Positions 16,809 through 26,729 are shown, counted from the stretch's first letter. The stretch is DNA of 64,000 bases from Methylomicrobium sp051061015 (GCA_051061015.1 JBPFEG010000013.1:1-64000); one strand, 5' to 3'. Program-made: numbers and translations. Notes: a model not told the origin generated them from the letters alone.

Positions 16809-18149
16809 TCAAGTTTGGAATGAATTTCTGACTGCGTCCGCCAGTTCATTAGCGTACGAGTTGACCGTGTCTTCATAACGGCCCTCGACCATGACCCGGA
16901 TCAACGGCTCGGTCCCTGAAGCCCTCAGCAGCACCCTGCCTTCGTTGCCGAGTTTTTGCTCGACCGCTTTGACGACTTTCTGGATCGGCTCGCAGTGAAC
17001 GGGATTAATCTTTTTCTCGGTTTTGACATTGATCAACACCTGTGGAAATTTTCGCATGCCGGATTTCAACTCGTAGAGCGTTTGTCCGCTGTTGTGCATT
17101 TCGGCCAGCACCTGTAAGGCCGAGATGATGCCGTCGCCGGTCGTGGTTCGATCCAGGCAGATGATATGGCCGGAACCTTCGCCCCCCAATATGCCCTCAT
17201 TTTCGAGCAGCATTTCCATCACATAGCGGTCGCCGACATTCGCGCGTAACAACTTGACGCCAAGATGCTTCAGGCCGATTTCCATGCCCAGGTTGGTCAT
17301 CAATGTCCCGACCACGGGACCGTAGAGCAGACCTTCCTGCAGACGCGATTTGGCGATGATGTATATCAGTTCATCTCCGTCAACAATTTCGCCTTTGTGA
17401 TCGACCATGATCAGCCTGTCGCCGTCGCCATCGAGCGCAATGCCCAAATCAGCCTGCTGCGCCAGTACGGCCTGCGCGAGCTTATCCGGGTGCGTCGCAC
17501 CGCATTCGTCATTGATATTCAGCCCGTTCGGTTCCCCTCCCATCAGGACGACTTCGGCGCCGACTTCGCGAAATACATGCGGGGCGATATGATAAGTCGC
17601 GCCATGCGCGCAGTCGATCACGATCTTCAGACCTTTGAAATCGAGCCTGGGCGGCACGCTGGCCTTACAAAATTCGATATAGCGGCCGGCGGCATCGACC
17701 TGGCGTTTAGCCTTGCCGAGACTCGACGAATCGACCGTGGTCATAGGCGAATCCAGATAGAATTCGATCTGCTCTTCGACTTCGTCCGGCAGTTTGGTCC
17801 CATTCACGGAAAAGAACTTGACGCCATTGTCGTAATACGGATTGTGAGAAGCGCTGATCACAATACCGGCTTTGGCGCGCAATGTGCGCGTTAAATACGC
17901 AATGCCAGGCGTCGGCATCGGACCCAACAAGCGGGTACCCACGCCGGCAGCGGTCAGGCCCGACTCGATCGCCGATTCGAACATATAACCGGAGATGCGC
18001 GTATCCTTACCGACCAGTACAAAACCGGAACCTTCGCTCGCGAACACTTTGCCGGCCGCCCAGCCCAGTTTCAGAAAAAAATCCGGCGTAATGGGATAAT
18101 TGCCGACCGTACCTCGAATCCCATCGGTTCCAAAATACTTCTTCGTCAT
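16809..18149 (-). CDS. glmM: Phosphoglucosamine mutase
   Basis: GlmM converts glucosamine 6-phosphate to glucosamine 1-phosphate for UDP-GlcNAc, and so for peptidoglycan and lipopolysaccharide. The 446-residue protein has the phosphorylated serine S101 in VISASHNPYYDNG, the Mg-binding loop DGDGDR, and the sugar-binding EGSGH. Length and start (MTKKYFGTDGIRGTV) are typical. ftsH lies upstream but is separated by a terminator, so glmM probably has its own promoter in the 159-bp gap. folP, which often lies between ftsH and glmM, is absent. Confidence 0.97.
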   Translation of the reverse strand: MTKKYFGTDGIRGTVGNYPITPDFFLKLGWAAGKVFASEGSGFVLVGKDTRISGYMFESAIESGLTAAGVGTRLLGPMPTPGIAYLTRTLRAKAGIVISASHNPYYDNGVKFFSVNGTKLPDEVEEQIEFYLDSPMTTVDSSSLGKAKRQVDAAGRYIEFCKASVPPRLDFKGLKIVIDCAHGATYHIAPHVFREVGAEVVLMGGEPNGLNINDECGATHPDKLAQAVLAQQADLGIALDGDGDRLIMVDHKGEIVDGDELIYIIAKSRLQEGLLYGPVVGTLMTNLGMEIGLKHLGVKLLRANVGDRYVMEMLLENEGILGGEGSGHIICLDRTTTGDGIISALQVLAEMHNSGQTLYELKSGMRKFPQVLINVKTEKKINPVHCEPIQKVVKAVEQKLGNEGRVLLRASGTEPLIRVMVEGRYEDTVNSYANELADAVRNSFQT

Positions 18150-18228
18150 GTTCTACTTTCCTTCCTGTGAATCATTGATGATGAACAAGCAAGCGGCATT
18201 TGCCATATACAATCCATTCAATATCGGT

Positions 18229-18273
18229 TTGTGCAAAAAAAGAAAAGGGAGGCTCCAAGGCTGGCAGCCTCCC
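18229..18273 (-). terminator. Rho-independent terminator after ftsH
   Basis: On the minus strand GGGAGGCT (18273-18266) pairs with AGCCTCCC (18254-18247), followed by TTTTCTTTTTTTG. It lies 36 bases beyond the ftsH stop and separates ftsH from glmM transcription. Confidence 0.85.
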
Positions 18274-18308
18274 CTTATTGATCAAGCAATAGCGTGGACA
18301 GGCAAGGC

Positions 18309-20231
18309 CTAATTTTGCTTGGCCGCTTCGCCTAAGGAGCCGAGTTTGTCGTCTTTCGGATTGGCATCGCCAACCGACGTGAACGAAGGCGGCGGAGAAT
18401 CGTCCCAACCCTGCGGCATTCTGACCGGCTGCCGTGACATCAGGTCGTCGATCTGCGATTTATCGATCGTTTCGTATTTGATCAACGCCTCGGCCATCGC
18501 ATGCAACACATCGAGGTTTTCCTTTAGCAGGTTTTCGGCACGTTCGTAGTTACGGTCAATAATCGAACGAATCTCTTCATCGATCGTGTGCGAAGTTTCT
18601 TCGGCAACCGTCTTGTGTTGTGTGACCGACCTTCCCAGAAAGACTTCACCCTCTTCCTCACTGTAGGCCAAAGGCCCCAGCCGTTGCGACAAGCCCCATT
18701 TGGTGACCATGTTTCTGGCCAGTTCAGTTGCACGCTCGATGTCGTTCGAAGCCCCGGTGCTGACCTGTTCCCAGCCGAAGATCATCTCTTCGGCAATTCG
18801 GCCGCCATACAGGCTCGAAATCATGCTGTCCAGCTTTTGCTTGCTGGCGCTGTACTGGTCCCGCTCAGGCAGGAACATTGTCACGCCCAAGGCGCGGCCG
18901 CGCGGCATGATACTGACTTTATAGACCGGATCATGCTCTGGCACGAGCCGTCCTACGATCGCATGACCGGCTTCGTGGTAGGCGGTCATTTTCTTTTCCT
19001 TGTCGTTCATCACCATCGAACGCCGTTCAGCGCCCATGATCAGCTTGTCCTTGGCTTTTTCAAGATCGACCATGTTCACCAGCCGTTTGTTCGACCGTGC
19101 CGCAAACAAGGCGGCCTCATTGATCAGGTTCGCCAGATCGGCACCCGAGAAACCCGGTGTACCCTGCGCAATATATTTGATCTCGACATCGGTGTCGGTC
19201 GGCACTTTTTTCAGATGCACCTTCAGAATTTGCTCGCGTCCTCTGACATCCGGCAGGCCAACGGTAATCTGCCGGTCGAAACGACCGGGGCGCAATAACG
19301 CCTTATCGAGCACGTCGGGACGGTTAGTCGCCGCAATCACGATGATGCCTTCATTGCCTTCGAAACCGTCCATCTCGACCAGCAACTGGTTCAGGGTTTG
19401 CTCGCGCTCGTCGTTGCCGCCGCCGAGGCCCGCGCCGCGCTGCCGGCCGACCGCATCGATTTCGTCGATAAAAATAATGCAAGGCGCATGTTTTTTCGCC
19501 TGATCGAACATGTCGCGCACCCGCGAGGCACCGACGCCGACAAACATCTCGACGAAATCGGAACCGGAGATAGTGAAGAACGGAACTTTCGCTTCGCCGG
19601 CAATCGCGCGGGCCAACAAGGTTTTGCCGGTGCCGGGAGGACCGATCATTAATGCGCCGCGCGGAATCTTACCGCCCAAGCGCTGATACTTGGCGGGATC
19701 TTTCAGAAAGTCGACCATTTCGACGACTTCTTCCTTCGCTTCGTCACAGCCTGCGACATCGGAGAAAGTGACCTTGATCTGGTCTTCCTCGAGCATGCGT
19801 GCCTTGCTTTTACCGAAGTTCATTGCCCCCCGCGCCCCGGCGCCGCCGCCCTGCATTTGCCGCATGAAGAAAACCCACACCGCAATCAGCAGCAGCATCG
19901 GTCCGAATGAAACGAGCAACTGCATCAGCATGGAAGGCTGTTCGGGCGGCGTAGCCTTGATATCGACGCCATTCGCCAGCAAGTCATCAACCATGTGGGG
20001 ATCGTTCGGTGCATAGGTCCTAAAAATCTGACCGCTCTGCAATTTGCCTTTGACGACCTGTTCATCGATCGTCACCTGAGTGACTTGGCCGGATTTGACC
20101 GCCTCGATAAACTGTGAATAAGACAATGTCGAATCCGCACCTTCCATCTGCGGACCGAAATTGTTAAAAATGGACATCAACACAACGGCGATAACCACCC
20201 ATAAAATGATATTTTTTAGCATTTCATTCAA
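18309..20231 (-). CDS. ftsH: ATP-dependent zinc metalloprotease FtsH
   Basis: FtsH is the membrane-anchored AAA+ protease that degrades short-lived regulators and damaged membrane proteins; LpxC and sigma-32 are substrates in Escherichia coli. The 640-residue protein has two N-terminal membrane segments (IILWVVIAVVLMSIFNNF; MLLLIAVWVFFMRQMQGG) flanking a small periplasmic domain. These are followed by Walker A GPPGTGKT, Walker B IIFIDEIDAVG, second region of homology RPGRFDRQ, and the zinc site HEAGH (AYHEAGHAIVG). A low-complexity tail ends the protein. rlmE precedes it, the order seen in E. coli (rlmE-ftsH). Confidence 0.97.
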   Translation of the reverse strand: MNEMLKNIILWVVIAVVLMSIFNNFGPQMEGADSTLSYSQFIEAVKSGQVTQVTIDEQVVKGKLQSGQIFRTYAPNDPHMVDDLLANGVDIKATPPEQPSMLMQLLVSFGPMLLLIAVWVFFMRQMQGGGAGARGAMNFGKSKARMLEEDQIKVTFSDVAGCDEAKEEVVEMVDFLKDPAKYQRLGGKIPRGALMIGPPGTGKTLLARAIAGEAKVPFFTISGSDFVEMFVGVGASRVRDMFDQAKKHAPCIIFIDEIDAVGRQRGAGLGGGNDEREQTLNQLLVEMDGFEGNEGIIVIAATNRPDVLDKALLRPGRFDRQITVGLPDVRGREQILKVHLKKVPTDTDVEIKYIAQGTPGFSGADLANLINEAALFAARSNKRLVNMVDLEKAKDKLIMGAERRSMVMNDKEKKMTAYHEAGHAIVGRLVPEHDPVYKVSIMPRGRALGVTMFLPERDQYSASKQKLDSMISSLYGGRIAEEMIFGWEQVSTGASNDIERATELARNMVTKWGLSQRLGPLAYSEEEGEVFLGRSVTQHKTVAEETSHTIDEEIRSIIDRNYERAENLLKENLDVLHAMAEALIKYETIDKSQIDDLMSRQPVRMPQGWDDSPPPSFTSVGDANPKDDKLGSLGEAAKQN

Positions 20232-20389
20232 TTTGCACGACCTGGGCCTTTACGGCTCTCGTAATATAACTAGGCATTATTATAACAGCAGACTAGTGCA
20301 TTACCCGACGATATTTCCTGTACGGGCAATCTGATGAGCCCGTGGGAGCTACATTTTCTGCCTTTTTTGAAAGATGGGGACGCTTCCCC

Positions 20390-21007
20390 TTATTTAAAGC
20401 CCCGCGCCACCAAATAAACTTCATTACTGCGGGGGCGTGAGGCTTTCGGTTTCCGGATCTGCACTTTGGCAAATGATTGCTGGACCTGTTTGCAATAGTT
20501 TTCGAAACCTTCACCCTGAAACAGCTTGACCAGAAACGTTCCGTCTTTTGCGAGCACCGACTGGGCCATTTCCAGCGCCAATTCCCCAAGATAGAGCGCC
20601 CGCGGCTGATCTACCCCTTTGCTGCCGCTCATGTTCGGCGCCATGTCCGACATCACCAGATCGACACGCTTACCTTCGAGCGCCGCCATCAATTGATCGA
20701 ACACCGCCTGTTCGCGAAAATCGCCCTGAATGAATTCGACGCCGTCAATCGGTTCAATATCCAGGATATCCAGCGCGATGATCTGGCACTGGTTGCCGAG
20801 AAGTTGTTTGGCATACTGCGACCACCCGCCCGGCGCGGCACCCAGATCCACGATCCGCATACCCGGCTTCAAAAGGTGGTCTTTGTCCTGAATTTCTTTC
20901 AGTTTAAAAACTGCACGCGAACGATAACCCAGCTTTTGTGCCATTTTGACGTATTCATCATCGAAATGTTCCTGCATCCATCGGTTACTGCTTTTTGTTC
21001 GAGCCAT
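20390..21007 (-). CDS. rlmE: 23S rRNA 2'-O-ribose methyltransferase RlmE (FtsJ/RrmJ)
   Basis: RlmE methylates U2552 in the A loop of 23S rRNA at a late stage of 50S assembly. The 205-residue protein starts at ATG 21007 (MARTKSSNRWMQEHFDDEYV) and carries the SAM motif VDLGAAPGGWSQY. The catalytic K-D-K-E set is visible as the K of SRAVFKLKEIQDKD, D in VMSDMAPN, K in TFLVKLFQGEG and E near KPKASRPRSNEVY. An upstream in-frame start at 21118 would run through the divergent yhbY gene and is unlikely. The gene lies head to head with yhbY, 49 bases apart, and upstream of ftsH. Confidence 0.96.
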   Translation of the reverse strand: MARTKSSNRWMQEHFDDEYVKMAQKLGYRSRAVFKLKEIQDKDHLLKPGMRIVDLGAAPGGWSQYAKQLLGNQCQIIALDILDIEPIDGVEFIQGDFREQAVFDQLMAALEGKRVDLVMSDMAPNMSGSKGVDQPRALYLGELALEMAQSVLAKDGTFLVKLFQGEGFENYCKQVQQSFAKVQIRKPKASRPRSNEVYLVARGFK

Positions 21008-21056
21008 AGCAAAATTATTTCGTGTAAAATAGATATTTTGTTCTAGGAAAAATTGA

Positions 21057-21386
21057 GTGGACTCAACGGATAAGAAACGACTCCGGGCCGAGGCGCACAG
21101 CCACAAGCCGGTAATCATGATTGGGCAAGCGGGATTGACGCCTGCGGTATTGGCCGAGATCGAAATCGCACTCGATTGTCACGAGTTGCTTAAAGTCAGA
21201 ATCAGGGCCGAACGGGAAGAACGCAAAACAATCAGTGAGGAAATTATCGCCGCGTCAGGGGCCGAACTGATTCAAATGATCGGGCAAATTGCGGTTTTAT
21301 ACCGGCCGAATCCGGAAAAAAGAATCGAAAAGGCGGCGCCAGTAAAGAAACCGAAAACCAAAAAGGCCTTTAATCACCGCCGGTAG
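21057..21386 (+). CDS. yhbY: Ribosome assembly RNA-binding protein YhbY
   Basis: This 109-residue CRM-domain RNA-binding protein associates with pre-50S particles. The start is GTG at 21057 (DSTDKKRLRAEAHSHKPVIM). The conserved GQAGLTPAVLAEIEIALDCH and ELLKVRI stretches and the GxxG-like segment are visible. A basic tail (KKPKTKKAFNHRR) extends beyond the domain. It diverges from rlmE, an arrangement common in gammaproteobacteria, and converges on greA across 51 bases. Confidence 0.93.
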   Translation: MDSTDKKRLRAEAHSHKPVIMIGQAGLTPAVLAEIEIALDCHELLKVRIRAEREERKTISEEIIAASGAELIQMIGQIAVLYRPNPEKRIEKAAPVKKPKTKKAFNHRR

Positions 21387-21437
21387 AATGCAAGGTTCAA
21401 GGCCTGCGCATCTTGAACCCTGCCTTCGCATTTATAT

Positions 21438-21917
21438 TTATAGATACTCAACCGATAAAATTTCATATTCGACATTGCCGCTCGGCGTTTTGACCGTCAC
21501 GACGTCGCCGGTTTCCTTGCCGATCAGGGCGCGTGCAATCGGCGAACCGATCGAGATACGGCCTTCCTTGATATTCGCTTCGTCTTCGCCGACGATTTGG
21601 TAAGTCACTGTTTTTTCTGAATCCAGATCCTCAATCTCGACGGTTGCGCCAAACACGACCTTGCCATTGGGATCGAGTTTGGTCACGTCGATGATTTGTG
21701 CATTCGACAGTTTCGCCTCGATTTCTTTGATACGGCCTTCCGCAAAACTTTGTTGTTCGCGCGCCGCATGGTATTCGGCGTTTTCTTTCAGGTCCCCGTG
21801 TTCACGCGCAGTTGCAATCGCCTGAATGATGCGCGGGCGCGTCACCGATTTCAGTTCTTCCAGTTCTGCACGCAGTTTTTCTGCGCCTTTCACGGTCAGA
21901 GGTACTTTCGTAGTCAT
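21438..21917 (-). CDS. greA: Transcription elongation factor GreA
   Basis: GreA binds the secondary channel of RNA polymerase and stimulates cleavage of backtracked RNA. The 159-residue protein has the N-terminal coiled coil (TVKGAEKLRAELEELKSVTR and the tip EHGDLKENAEYHAAREQQ with the acidic D-E pair) and the C-terminal FKBP-like domain (ISIGSPIARALIGKETGDVV). Length is standard. It follows carB by 98 bases, as in many relatives. Confidence 0.97.
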   Translation of the reverse strand: MTTKVPLTVKGAEKLRAELEELKSVTRPRIIQAIATAREHGDLKENAEYHAAREQQSFAEGRIKEIEAKLSNAQIIDVTKLDPNGKVVFGATVEIEDLDSEKTVTYQIVGEDEANIKEGRISIGSPIARALIGKETGDVVTVKTPSGNVEYEILSVEYL

Positions 21918-22015
21918 TTAATTTACAACTCCAGTCTTTTATTTACATTCCATTTGGGAATTCAATCAGCTTTGAATGTGATGCTGCCGCTGGGGGCGGC
22001 AGCATCACCATCGAG

Positions 22016-25000
22016 TTACGGCGTTTCGGCAGCGATTTTATGCAGATCCTGCAAGCAATTCACGTCGCCTGCGTCCAATTCGCCGAGTGCGTAACAAGCC
22101 GCCTTAGCGCCGGCCATCGTTGTGTAATAGTTGACCCGGTGCTGTAACGCTTCGCGGCGCATCGTGAACGAATCGGCAATCGCCTTCTTGCCTTCAGTGG
22201 TATTGATGACCATTTGAATCTGGCCGTTTTTGATCATATCGACCGTATTCGGACGTCCCTGATTCACTTTATACACCACCTCGCAAGGAATGCCGGCCTC
22301 CTGCAACACCTTCGCGGTGCCGCCGGTCGCGACGATTTGATATTTCTTTTCGGTCAGCATGCGCGCAACTTCAGGCAGTTTCGCCTTGTCCGCGTCACGG
22401 ATACTGATCAGGACCTTGCCGCTGTGGTTCAGGTTGATGCCGGTCGCGCGTTGCGATTTCGCGAATGCCTCGCCGAAGGTTTTACCGATCCCCATCACTT
22501 CGCCGGTCGATTTCATTTCCGGTCCCAACAGTGGGTCGACGCCTGGAAACTTCACGAACGGGAATACCGCTTCTTTAACTGAATAATAGTCTGGAATGCG
22601 CTCCTTGGTCACTCCCTGCTCCGCCAGTGATTTGCCAACCATACAGCGTGCGGCGATTTTCGCCAGCGGATAGCCGGTCGCTTTTGAAACAAACGGCGCG
22701 GTGCGTGAGGCGCGCGGATTGACTTCCAGTACATAGATGTCTTCGCCCTGGATCGCAAACTGCGTATTCATCAAGCCTCTGACGCCCAACGCTTCGGCCA
22801 TCGCACGCACCTGCTCACGCAGGCGGTCCTGCAACTCCAGCGACAACTCATAAGGAGGCAACGAACAGGCCGAATCACCCGAATGGATGCCAGCTTGTTC
22901 GATATGCTCCATCAGGCCGCCGATCAGCACGTTTTCGCCGTCATAGATCGCATCGACATCCATTTCGACCGCATCGTCTAGGAATCGATCCAGCAGCACA
23001 GGCGAGTCGTTCGATACACTGACCGCCTCTTTCATGTAGCGTTGCAGACCTTCTTCGTTGAACACGATCTCCATCGCCCGGCCGCCCAACACATACGAAG
23101 GCCGCACCACCAGCGGATAGCCCAGTTCCTTCGCCGCATTCAGCGCCTGCTCGACCGAACGGGCGGTCGCGTTTGGCGGCTGTTTCAGATCCAGGCGTTC
23201 GAGCAGCTTCTGGAAGCGCTCGCGGTCTTCGGCCAAATCGATCGAATCGGGGGAGGTGCCGATGATCGGCACACCCGCTGCTTCGAGCGCACGCGCGAGT
23301 TTCAGCGGCGTCTGCCCGCCATATTGCACGATCACGCCTTTCGGCTTCTCGATGTGTACTATCTCGAGTACATCCTCCAGCGTCAACGGTTCGAAATACA
23401 GCCGGTCGGACGTGTCGAAATCGGTCGAAACGGTCTCCGGGTTACAATTGACCATGATCGTCTCAAAGCCGTCTTCGCGCAGCGCCATTGCCGCATGCAC
23501 GCAGCAATAATCGAATTCGATGCCCTGCCCGATCCGGTTCGGACCGCCGCCGAGGATGATAATCTTTTCGCGGTCCGAAACGCGCGATTCGCATTCTTCC
23601 TCATAGGTCGAATACAGATAGGCGGTGTCGGACGAAAATTCGGCCGCGCACGAGTCGATCCGCTTGAAAACAGGACGCACTCCGAGCTTGTGGCGAACGT
23701 TGCGCACTTCCGATTCAGTCGCGCCAAGCAACTTAGCCAGGCGCTGGTCCGAAAAGCCTTTGCGCTTCAGCCTGAACAGTTCGCCTTCTTTCAATGTCGC
23801 CAGCGTCTTGGTCGACAGCGATTTTTCGGTCGTGACCAAATCCTCCACCTGCGCCAGGAACCACGGATCGATCTTGCTGGCCTCATGCACGTCTTCGAGC
23901 GACATGCCATTCCGGAACGCGTCGGCGACATAGCGCAGACGATCGGGGCCGGGATGGCGCAGCTCGCGCTGCATGTTTTCGTGGGCATCGACTTCTTGCA
24001 TATCGATGATTTCATCGAGCCCGCTGATGCCGATTTCGAGTCCGCGCAAGGCTTTTTGCAGCGATTCCTGAAAGGTGCGGCCGATCGCCATCACCTCGCC
24101 GACCGATTTCATCTGCGTGGTCAGCCGGTCATCCGCTTGCGGGAATTTTTCGAAGGTAAAGCGCGGCACCTTGGTGACCACATAATCGATCGTCGGCTCG
24201 AATGAGGCCGGGGTCGCGCCGCCGGTAATTTCGTTTTTCAGTTCGTCGAGAGTATAGCCGACCGCCAGTTTCGCGGCGACCTTCGCGATCGGGAAGCCGG
24301 TCGCTTTCGAGGCCAGCGCGGACGAGCGTGAGACGCGCGGGTTCATTTCGATCACGACCATGCGACCGTCTTGCGGATTGATCGCGACCTGTACGTTCGA
24401 ACCACCGGTGTCGACGCCGATCTCACGCAATACCGCCACCGCGACATTCCGCAGAATCTGATATTCCTTATCAGTCAGGGTTTGCGCAGGTGCGACCGTG
24501 ATCGAGTCGCCGGTATGCACGCCCATCGGATCGAAGTTTTCGATCGAGCAGACGATAATGCAGTTATCCTTCGAATCGCGTACGACCTCCATTTCGAACT
24601 CTTTCCAGCCGAGCACCGACTCCTCGATCAACAGCTCATTGGTCGGCGACAGGTCCAGACCGCGTTCGCATATCTCGAGAAATTCCTCGCGGTTGTAGGC
24701 AATGCCGCCGCCGCTGCCGCCCATCGTGAACGAGGGCCGAATGATCGTCGGATAGCCGACTTCCTGCTGCGCGGCGAGCGCTTCTTCGAGCGAATGCGCA
24801 GTTTTCGATTTAGCGACCTCGAAGCCGATCTTGCGCATCGCCTGATTGAACAGTTCGCGGTCCTCGGCCTTGTTGATTGCTTCCTTGCTCGCGCCAATCA
24901 TCTCGACGCCGTATTTTTCGAGCACACCGTTCGCATCCAAGGCGAGCGCACAGTTCAGTGCTGTCTGTCCGCCCATGGTCGGCAGAATCGCGTCCGGACG

Positions 25001-25243
25001 TTCTTTTTCGATGATTTTCTCGACCGTTTGCCAGTCGATCGGCTCGATATAAATTGCATCGGCCATATCGGGATCGGTCATGATCGTGGCCGGATTCGAA
25101 TTGACCAGGATTACCCGGTAACCTTCCTCGCGCAGCGCCTTGCAGGCCTGCGTGCCGGAATAATCGAATTCGCAGGCTTGGCCGATCACGATCGGGCCCG
25201 CGCCGAGTAATAAAATCGATTTGATGTCGGTTCTTTTTGGCAT
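22016..25243 (-). CDS. carB: Carbamoyl-phosphate synthase large subunit
   Basis: CarB makes carbamoyl phosphate from bicarbonate, ammonia (from CarA) and two ATP, feeding pyrimidine and arginine synthesis. The 1075-residue protein shows the expected duplication: two carboxyphosphate/carbamate ATP-grasp halves (MPKRTDIKSILLLGAGPIVI; IIILGGGPNRIGQGIEFDY) and an oligomerisation region between. A C-terminal MGS-like allosteric domain (VLISIRDADKAKLPEVARML, VATGGTAKVL) follows. It lies 52 bases after carA; greA follows. Confidence 0.98.
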   Translation of the reverse strand: MPKRTDIKSILLLGAGPIVIGQACEFDYSGTQACKALREEGYRVILVNSNPATIMTDPDMADAIYIEPIDWQTVEKIIEKERPDAILPTMGGQTALNCALALDANGVLEKYGVEMIGASKEAINKAEDRELFNQAMRKIGFEVAKSKTAHSLEEALAAQQEVGYPTIIRPSFTMGGSGGGIAYNREEFLEICERGLDLSPTNELLIEESVLGWKEFEMEVVRDSKDNCIIVCSIENFDPMGVHTGDSITVAPAQTLTDKEYQILRNVAVAVLREIGVDTGGSNVQVAINPQDGRMVVIEMNPRVSRSSALASKATGFPIAKVAAKLAVGYTLDELKNEITGGATPASFEPTIDYVVTKVPRFTFEKFPQADDRLTTQMKSVGEVMAIGRTFQESLQKALRGLEIGISGLDEIIDMQEVDAHENMQRELRHPGPDRLRYVADAFRNGMSLEDVHEASKIDPWFLAQVEDLVTTEKSLSTKTLATLKEGELFRLKRKGFSDQRLAKLLGATESEVRNVRHKLGVRPVFKRIDSCAAEFSSDTAYLYSTYEEECESRVSDREKIIILGGGPNRIGQGIEFDYCCVHAAMALREDGFETIMVNCNPETVSTDFDTSDRLYFEPLTLEDVLEIVHIEKPKGVIVQYGGQTPLKLARALEAAGVPIIGTSPDSIDLAEDRERFQKLLERLDLKQPPNATARSVEQALNAAKELGYPLVVRPSYVLGGRAMEIVFNEEGLQRYMKEAVSVSNDSPVLLDRFLDDAVEMDVDAIYDGENVLIGGLMEHIEQAGIHSGDSACSLPPYELSLELQDRLREQVRAMAEALGVRGLMNTQFAIQGEDIYVLEVNPRASRTAPFVSKATGYPLAKIAARCMVGKSLAEQGVTKERIPDYYSVKEAVFPFVKFPGVDPLLGPEMKSTGEVMGIGKTFGEAFAKSQRATGINLNHSGKVLISIRDADKAKLPEVARMLTEKKYQIVATGGTAKVLQEAGIPCEVVYKVNQGRPNTVDMIKNGQIQMVINTTEGKKAIADSFTMRREALQHRVNYYTTMAGAKAACYALGELDAGDVNCLQDLHKIAAETP

Positions 25244-25295
25244 GGATTTGCTTAAATTTGGGCTAAAAATTGCAAAACGAATGGTTCACGATAAA

Positions 25296-26462
25296 TCAAT
25301 CAAGCGCTTCTTTAACCTTTCGCTTTTCGTCTGCATTTTTACTGGTATTCATTAATTCGATGAAAGAATCAAACAGCGACTCGACATCGTGAGGCCCGGG
25401 ACTCGCCTCAGGGTGTCCCTGGAAGCTGAACGCCGGACAATCGGTGCGAGCAAGCCCCTGGAGGCTACCGTCGAACAGTGAATAAAAGGTCGGGATCACG
25501 TTGGCGGGCAGACTGTCCTTATCGACCGCAAAACCATGGTTCTGACTGCTGATCATCACCCGGCCGGTCGCGGTTTCCTGCACGGGATGATTCGCACCGT
25601 GGTGGCCGAACTTCATTTTTTCGGTTTTTGCGCCGCTTGCCAAGGCCAATAATTGATGACCCAAGCAAATGCCGAATACCGGTGTTTTGGTTTCGAGAAT
25701 TTTGCGGATCGCTTCGATCGCATAGGTGCAGGGCTCCGGATCGCCAGGGCCGTTCGAGAGAAAAACGCCGTCCGGCTTCATCGCCAGCACTATTTCGGCT
25801 GAAGTCTCGGCCGGGACGACCGTAACCCGGCAGCCGCGATTTGCCAGCAGGCGCAGAATGTTCCGCTTGATGCCAAAATCATAGGCAACCACATGCTTGG
25901 TCAGGTTTTCAGCCTGGGTGTGCCCCGTGCCGAGTTGCCAAGTATTTTCGGTCCATTCGTAAGTCTCGGTCACCGACACGACCTTCGCCAAATCCATGCC
26001 CTTCAAACCCGGAAAACCTTCAATCGCAGCTCTTGCAGTGTCGACATCGACCGTTTCGCCGGCGATGATCGCGCCGCGCTGCGCGCCCTTGTCGCGGAGC
26101 AGGCGAGTCAGTTTACGCGTATCGATATCGGCAATTGCGACAACCTGGTTGGCTTCGAGATACTGCTGTAAAGTTTGTTCGGAGCGAAAATTGCTAGCCA
26201 ACACCGGCAAATCCCGAATTACCAGGCCGCTTGCGAATACCCGCACAGACTCGTCGTCTTCGCTGTTGCAGCCGGTATTACCGATATGCGGATAGGTCAA
26301 TGTCACGATTTGCTTGGCATAGGAGGGATCGCTCAGAATCTCCTGATAGCCGGTCATCGCGGTGTTGAACACAACCTCGCCTACCGAACAGCCGTCGACA
26401 CCGATCGACGCTCCCTGAAACACCGTACCATCTTCCAAAACCAATAAAGCCGGTCTAGTCAA
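25296..26462 (-). CDS. carA: Carbamoyl-phosphate synthase small subunit
   Basis: CarA is the glutaminase subunit that passes ammonia through a tunnel to CarB. The protein has the N-terminal CPSase domain (LEDGTVFQGASIGVDG) and a class I glutamine amidotransferase domain with the nucleophile Cys in VFGICLGHQLLALA and the His-Glu pair in FQGHPEASPGP. I place the start at TTG 26462 (MTRPALLVLEDG) because GAGGTG lies six bases upstream and the family normally begins there. A GTG at 26471 would add three residues but has no ribosome site. That gives 388 residues. carB follows directly. Confidence 0.95.
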   Translation of the reverse strand: MTRPALLVLEDGTVFQGASIGVDGCSVGEVVFNTAMTGYQEILSDPSYAKQIVTLTYPHIGNTGCNSEDDESVRVFASGLVIRDLPVLASNFRSEQTLQQYLEANQVVAIADIDTRKLTRLLRDKGAQRGAIIAGETVDVDTARAAIEGFPGLKGMDLAKVVSVTETYEWTENTWQLGTGHTQAENLTKHVVAYDFGIKRNILRLLANRGCRVTVVPAETSAEIVLAMKPDGVFLSNGPGDPEPCTYAIEAIRKILETKTPVFGICLGHQLLALASGAKTEKMKFGHHGANHPVQETATGRVMISSQNHGFAVDKDSLPANVIPTFYSLFDGSLQGLARTDCPAFSFQGHPEASPGPHDVESLFDSFIELMNTSKNADEKRKVKEALD

Positions 26463-26485
26463 ACACGTCACCTCTAAATGCGCAA

Positions 26486-26517
26486 AACGGGATGAATCCG
26501 TACGAACGCATCCCGTT
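26486..26517 (-). promoter_or_regulatory. Hairpin in the carA leader
   Basis: AACGGGATG (26486-26494) and CATCCCGTT (26509-26517) form a perfect 9-bp stem with a 14-base loop, 24 bases upstream of the carA start. On the transcript it is followed only by TTTTGCGC, so it is at best a weak terminator. It may be an attenuator or RNA stability element for carAB, or an operator half-site pair. Confidence 0.4.
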
Positions 26518-26729
26518 ATAAAATTGAAATCGTGTAATTTTACGAAATTATGAGGTTTTGGTCATTAACAATTTTGGACCTCATCAAATTATTAACAGAA
26601 TGGCGCCCTTTTATATTGCGACGAATCCGCTTCCTGGGTTTGACTTTTAATGGGGGATCCACCAGACTAGAAGCCAACATTTGATCGTGAAGCCAGCCTC
26701 TCAAGACATCCGATATTTGGAGAAAGATA

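Noticed and set aside
23042..24205. 387-codon open frame on the plus strand
   Set aside because: It lies wholly within carB on the other strand; GC-rich codon positions make long antisense frames here. No ribosome site or domain.
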